Assembly: GCF_019931675.1 (NCBI RefSeq)
Contig: NZ_CP082922.1
Location: 1,627,001-1,691,000, forward strand
DNA length: 64,000 nucleotides
Source of the DNA: Nocardioides rotundus
GTDB taxonomy: Bacteria > Actinomycetota > Actinomycetes > Propionibacteriales > Nocardioidaceae
Reading direction: 5' to 3'
Of this stretch, positions 62,372-64,000 are shown piece by piece (the first letter of the stretch is position 1; every line of letters starts with the position of its first letter). Below the pieces are notes generated by a model. That model did no database searches, was not told the origin of the DNA, and was given only the letters and a program-made list of their open reading frames with translations. Both the position numbers and the translations under genes were made by a program.

Positions 62372-63165
62372 GCCACTCCAGCCCCGCCGTCGGCACCACG
62401 TCGGCCTCCGAGAGCTTGGGGGTCTCGGGGACCCGCGTCGTGCTGCTGCACGGCGTGGGCCTGGACCGCCACATGTGGGCGCCCACCCAACGTGAGCTCG
62501 CCCGGCACGGCACCGCCGCCACCGCCCTCGACCTGCCCGGGCACGGCCAGTCCGGACCCGTCCCCGACGGGGTCACCCTGTCCGACCTCGCCGAGACGAT
62601 CGCCTCACAGCTCACGCCGGCAACCCACCTGGTCGGCTTCTCCCTGGGCGCGCTGGTCGCCCAGCACCTGGCCGTCTACCGGCCCGAGCTGGTCGCCACC
62701 TTGACCTGCGTCAGCTCGGTATGCCAGCGCACCGAGAGCGAGCGGGAGGCCGTCATGGCGCGCCTGCGCCTGGCCGAGGCCGACTTCCCCGCCAGCGTCG
62801 AGGCGTCCTTGACCCGCTGGTACGAGGGCACCGACGTCGCCCCCGAGGAGGTCGCCGCGACCCGGGCGACACTGCTGGACAACGACCGGCGCTCCTACCT
62901 GGCCTGCTACCGCGTCTTCGCCACCGGTGACGCCGAGCTGGCCCCCGTCCTCGGCTCGATCGTCGCGCCGACCCTGGCGATCACCGGCGACGAGGACCCC
63001 GGATCCACCCCGCAGATGTCGCAGCGTCTGGTCGCGGCCGTCCCCGACGCCCGCCTCGAGGTGCTGTCCCACACCCGCCACATGCTCCCCGTCCAACGCC
63101 CCGGCGAACTCGCCGCGGCCGTGTCTACCATCACCCAGGAGAACGACCATGACCGAACGGCGTGA
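62368..63165 (+). CDS. Alpha/beta hydrolase (PcaD-like)
   Basis: A 265-residue alpha/beta hydrolase. The oxyanion motif is LLHGVGLDRHMW, the nucleophile elbow VGFSLGALVAQ (Ser92), the late Asp in ITGDEDPGST and the His in SHTRHMLPVQRP. This is the pattern of enol-lactone hydrolase PcaD and related C-C or ester hydrolases of catabolic routes. GTG start overlaps the DUF1185 stop, and the end overlaps the aldehyde dehydrogenase start by 17 bases, so all four genes are one operon. Confidence 0.87.
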   Translation: MSHSSPAVGTTSASESLGVSGTRVVLLHGVGLDRHMWAPTQRELARHGTAATALDLPGHGQSGPVPDGVTLSDLAETIASQLTPATHLVGFSLGALVAQHLAVYRPELVATLTCVSSVCQRTESEREAVMARLRLAEADFPASVEASLTRWYEGTDVAPEEVAATRATLLDNDRRSYLACYRVFATGDAELAPVLGSIVAPTLAITGDEDPGSTPQMSQRLVAAVPDARLEVLSHTRHMLPVQRPGELAAAVSTITQENDHDRTA

Positions 63166-64000
63166 CCACTTCATCGGCGGCCAGTACGTGCCGCCGACCT
63201 CGGGGGAGTACTTCGTCAGCACCAACCCGGCCAACCAGGAGGCCCTGTACGAGGCCGCACGCGGCACCGCCGAGGACGTCGATCGCGCGGTCCGCTCGGC
63301 CCAGCAGGCCTTCGACAACCCGCTGTGGCGCGACCTGAGCCAGACCAAGCGCGGCCACCTACTGCGCCGCCTGGGCGACCTCATCGGGGAGAACGCCGAG
63401 GAGCTGGCCCGCATGGAGACCCTGGACAACGGCAAGCTGCTGCGCGAGATGCGCGGCCAGATGGCCACGCTGCCCGAGTACTACCGCTACTACGCCGGCC
63501 TCGCGGACAAGGTCGAGGGCCGGGTCATCCCGACCTCGGACCGCCGCGTCCTCAACTACACGATGCGTGAGCCGCTCGGCGTGGTCGGCGCGATCACCCC
63601 GTGGAACTCACCGCTGACCTTGACCACCAGCAAGCTCGCGCCGGCGCTGTGCGTGGGCAACACCATGGTGATCAAGCCCTCGGAGTACACCTCGGCCACC
63701 GTGCTCCGCCTCGCCGAGCTGGTCATGGAGGCCGGGTTCCCCGAAGGCGTCGTGAACGCTGTGACCGGGTTCGGACCCGAGGCCGGCCAGGCGCTGGTCG
63801 ACCACCCCGGCCTGGCGAAGATCTCCTTCACCGGCTCCACCGCGACCGGTTCGAGGATCGCCTCGACCACCGCTGGACGGTTCATCGGCTCGACCCTGGA
63901 GCTGGGCGGCAAGTCGCCCAACATCGTCTTCGACGACGCCGACGTGGCCAACGCTGCGATGGGCGTCGTCGCGGGCATCTTCGCCGCTGCCGGCCAGACG
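63149..64000 (+). CDS. NAD(P)-dependent aldehyde dehydrogenase, partial (3' end outside the window)
   Basis: The frame is open from ATG 63149 to the end of the window, 284 residues of an expected 480-490. It shows the ALDH N-terminus (RRDHFIGGQYVPPTSGEYF), the cofactor-binding AITPWNSPLTL and VIKPSEYTSAT, the SFTGSTATGSRIA motif and the catalytic Glu in TLELGGKSPNIVFDDAD. The last codons read FAAAGQT, so the catalytic Cys should be the next codon outside the window. The type is that of betaine-aldehyde or semialdehyde dehydrogenases. It starts inside the hydrolase gene and belongs to the DUF1185 operon. Confidence 0.93.
   Translation, partial: MTERRDHFIGGQYVPPTSGEYFVSTNPANQEALYEAARGTAEDVDRAVRSAQQAFDNPLWRDLSQTKRGHLLRRLGDLIGENAEELARMETLDNGKLLREMRGQMATLPEYYRYYAGLADKVEGRVIPTSDRRVLNYTMREPLGVVGAITPWNSPLTLTTSKLAPALCVGNTMVIKPSEYTSATVLRLAELVMEAGFPEGVVNAVTGFGPEAGQALVDHPGLAKISFTGSTATGSRIASTTAGRFIGSTLELGGKSPNIVFDDADVANAAMGVVAGIFAAAGQT

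Overview
The window is 64 kb of very GC-rich chromosomal DNA from an actinomycete. The block pgsA-like / DUF881 / sbp / DUF881 / gcvH / FHA (GarA-type) / MerR (FtsR-type) / bifunctional nuclease / second MerR / gcvP has the same order as the Mycobacterium tuberculosis Rv1822-Rv1832 block. DUF222-HNH, TIGR02206 and SMP-30/enolase-superfamily sugar-acid genes are all common in Nocardioidaceae. A Nocardioides-like organism is my inference, not a proof.

Layout. (1) 1-3.3 kb: the end of an unrecognised gene and a DUF1501/DUF1800 secreted pair. (2) 3.5-12.3 kb: the conserved envelope/metabolism/regulation block. gcvP sits behind a single-aptamer glycine riboswitch and a six-codon leader ORF. (3) 12.3-34 kb: ordinary housekeeping and scattered genes: SbcCD, DksA-like protein, OsmC, lipoprotein PPIase, D-amino-acid PLP enzyme, 5'-nucleotidase, CDF transporter, S55 peptidase, S66 peptidase, DUF222-HNH, phosphotransferase, hydrolases and MFS. 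(4) 34.3-53.8 kb: a catabolic cluster for a sugar or sugar acid. It holds an MFS carrier, two enolase-superfamily dehydratases, FAH hydrolase, two SDRs, a GntR/UTRA regulator, a DHDPS-family lyase, a TauE exporter, a DUF6259-like glycosidase, a complete sugar ABC transporter split over two operons, a SnoaL protein and an SMP-30 lactonase. The order glycosidase, dehydrogenase, lactonase, dehydratase, then either aldolase or a second dehydrogenase plus FAH hydrolase, matches the logic of non-phosphorylative (deoxy)sugar-acid pathways. (5) 48.7-51.4 kb: an IS3-family element, itself split by an IS110-family element. It has cut the SMP-30 lactonase gene eight codons after its reconstructed start. 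(6) 53.9-57.4 kb: a decayed remnant, a beta-helix-like membrane protein and a toxin-antitoxin pair with a palindromic operator. (7) 57.6-64 kb: a second catabolic locus with FCD-GntR regulator, flavin reductase, SnoaL protein and BCCT transporter, divergent from tandem DUF1185 proteins, an alpha/beta hydrolase and an aldehyde dehydrogenase that runs off the window.

The best-supported new observation is the nested transposon. Removing the IS3 element and one copy of its 3-bp TAC duplication restores a 299-residue lactonase that starts with a GTGA overlap on the upstream dehydratase stop. The least understood system is the DUF1185/BCCT locus at the right edge. No tRNA, rRNA or CRISPR array was seen.
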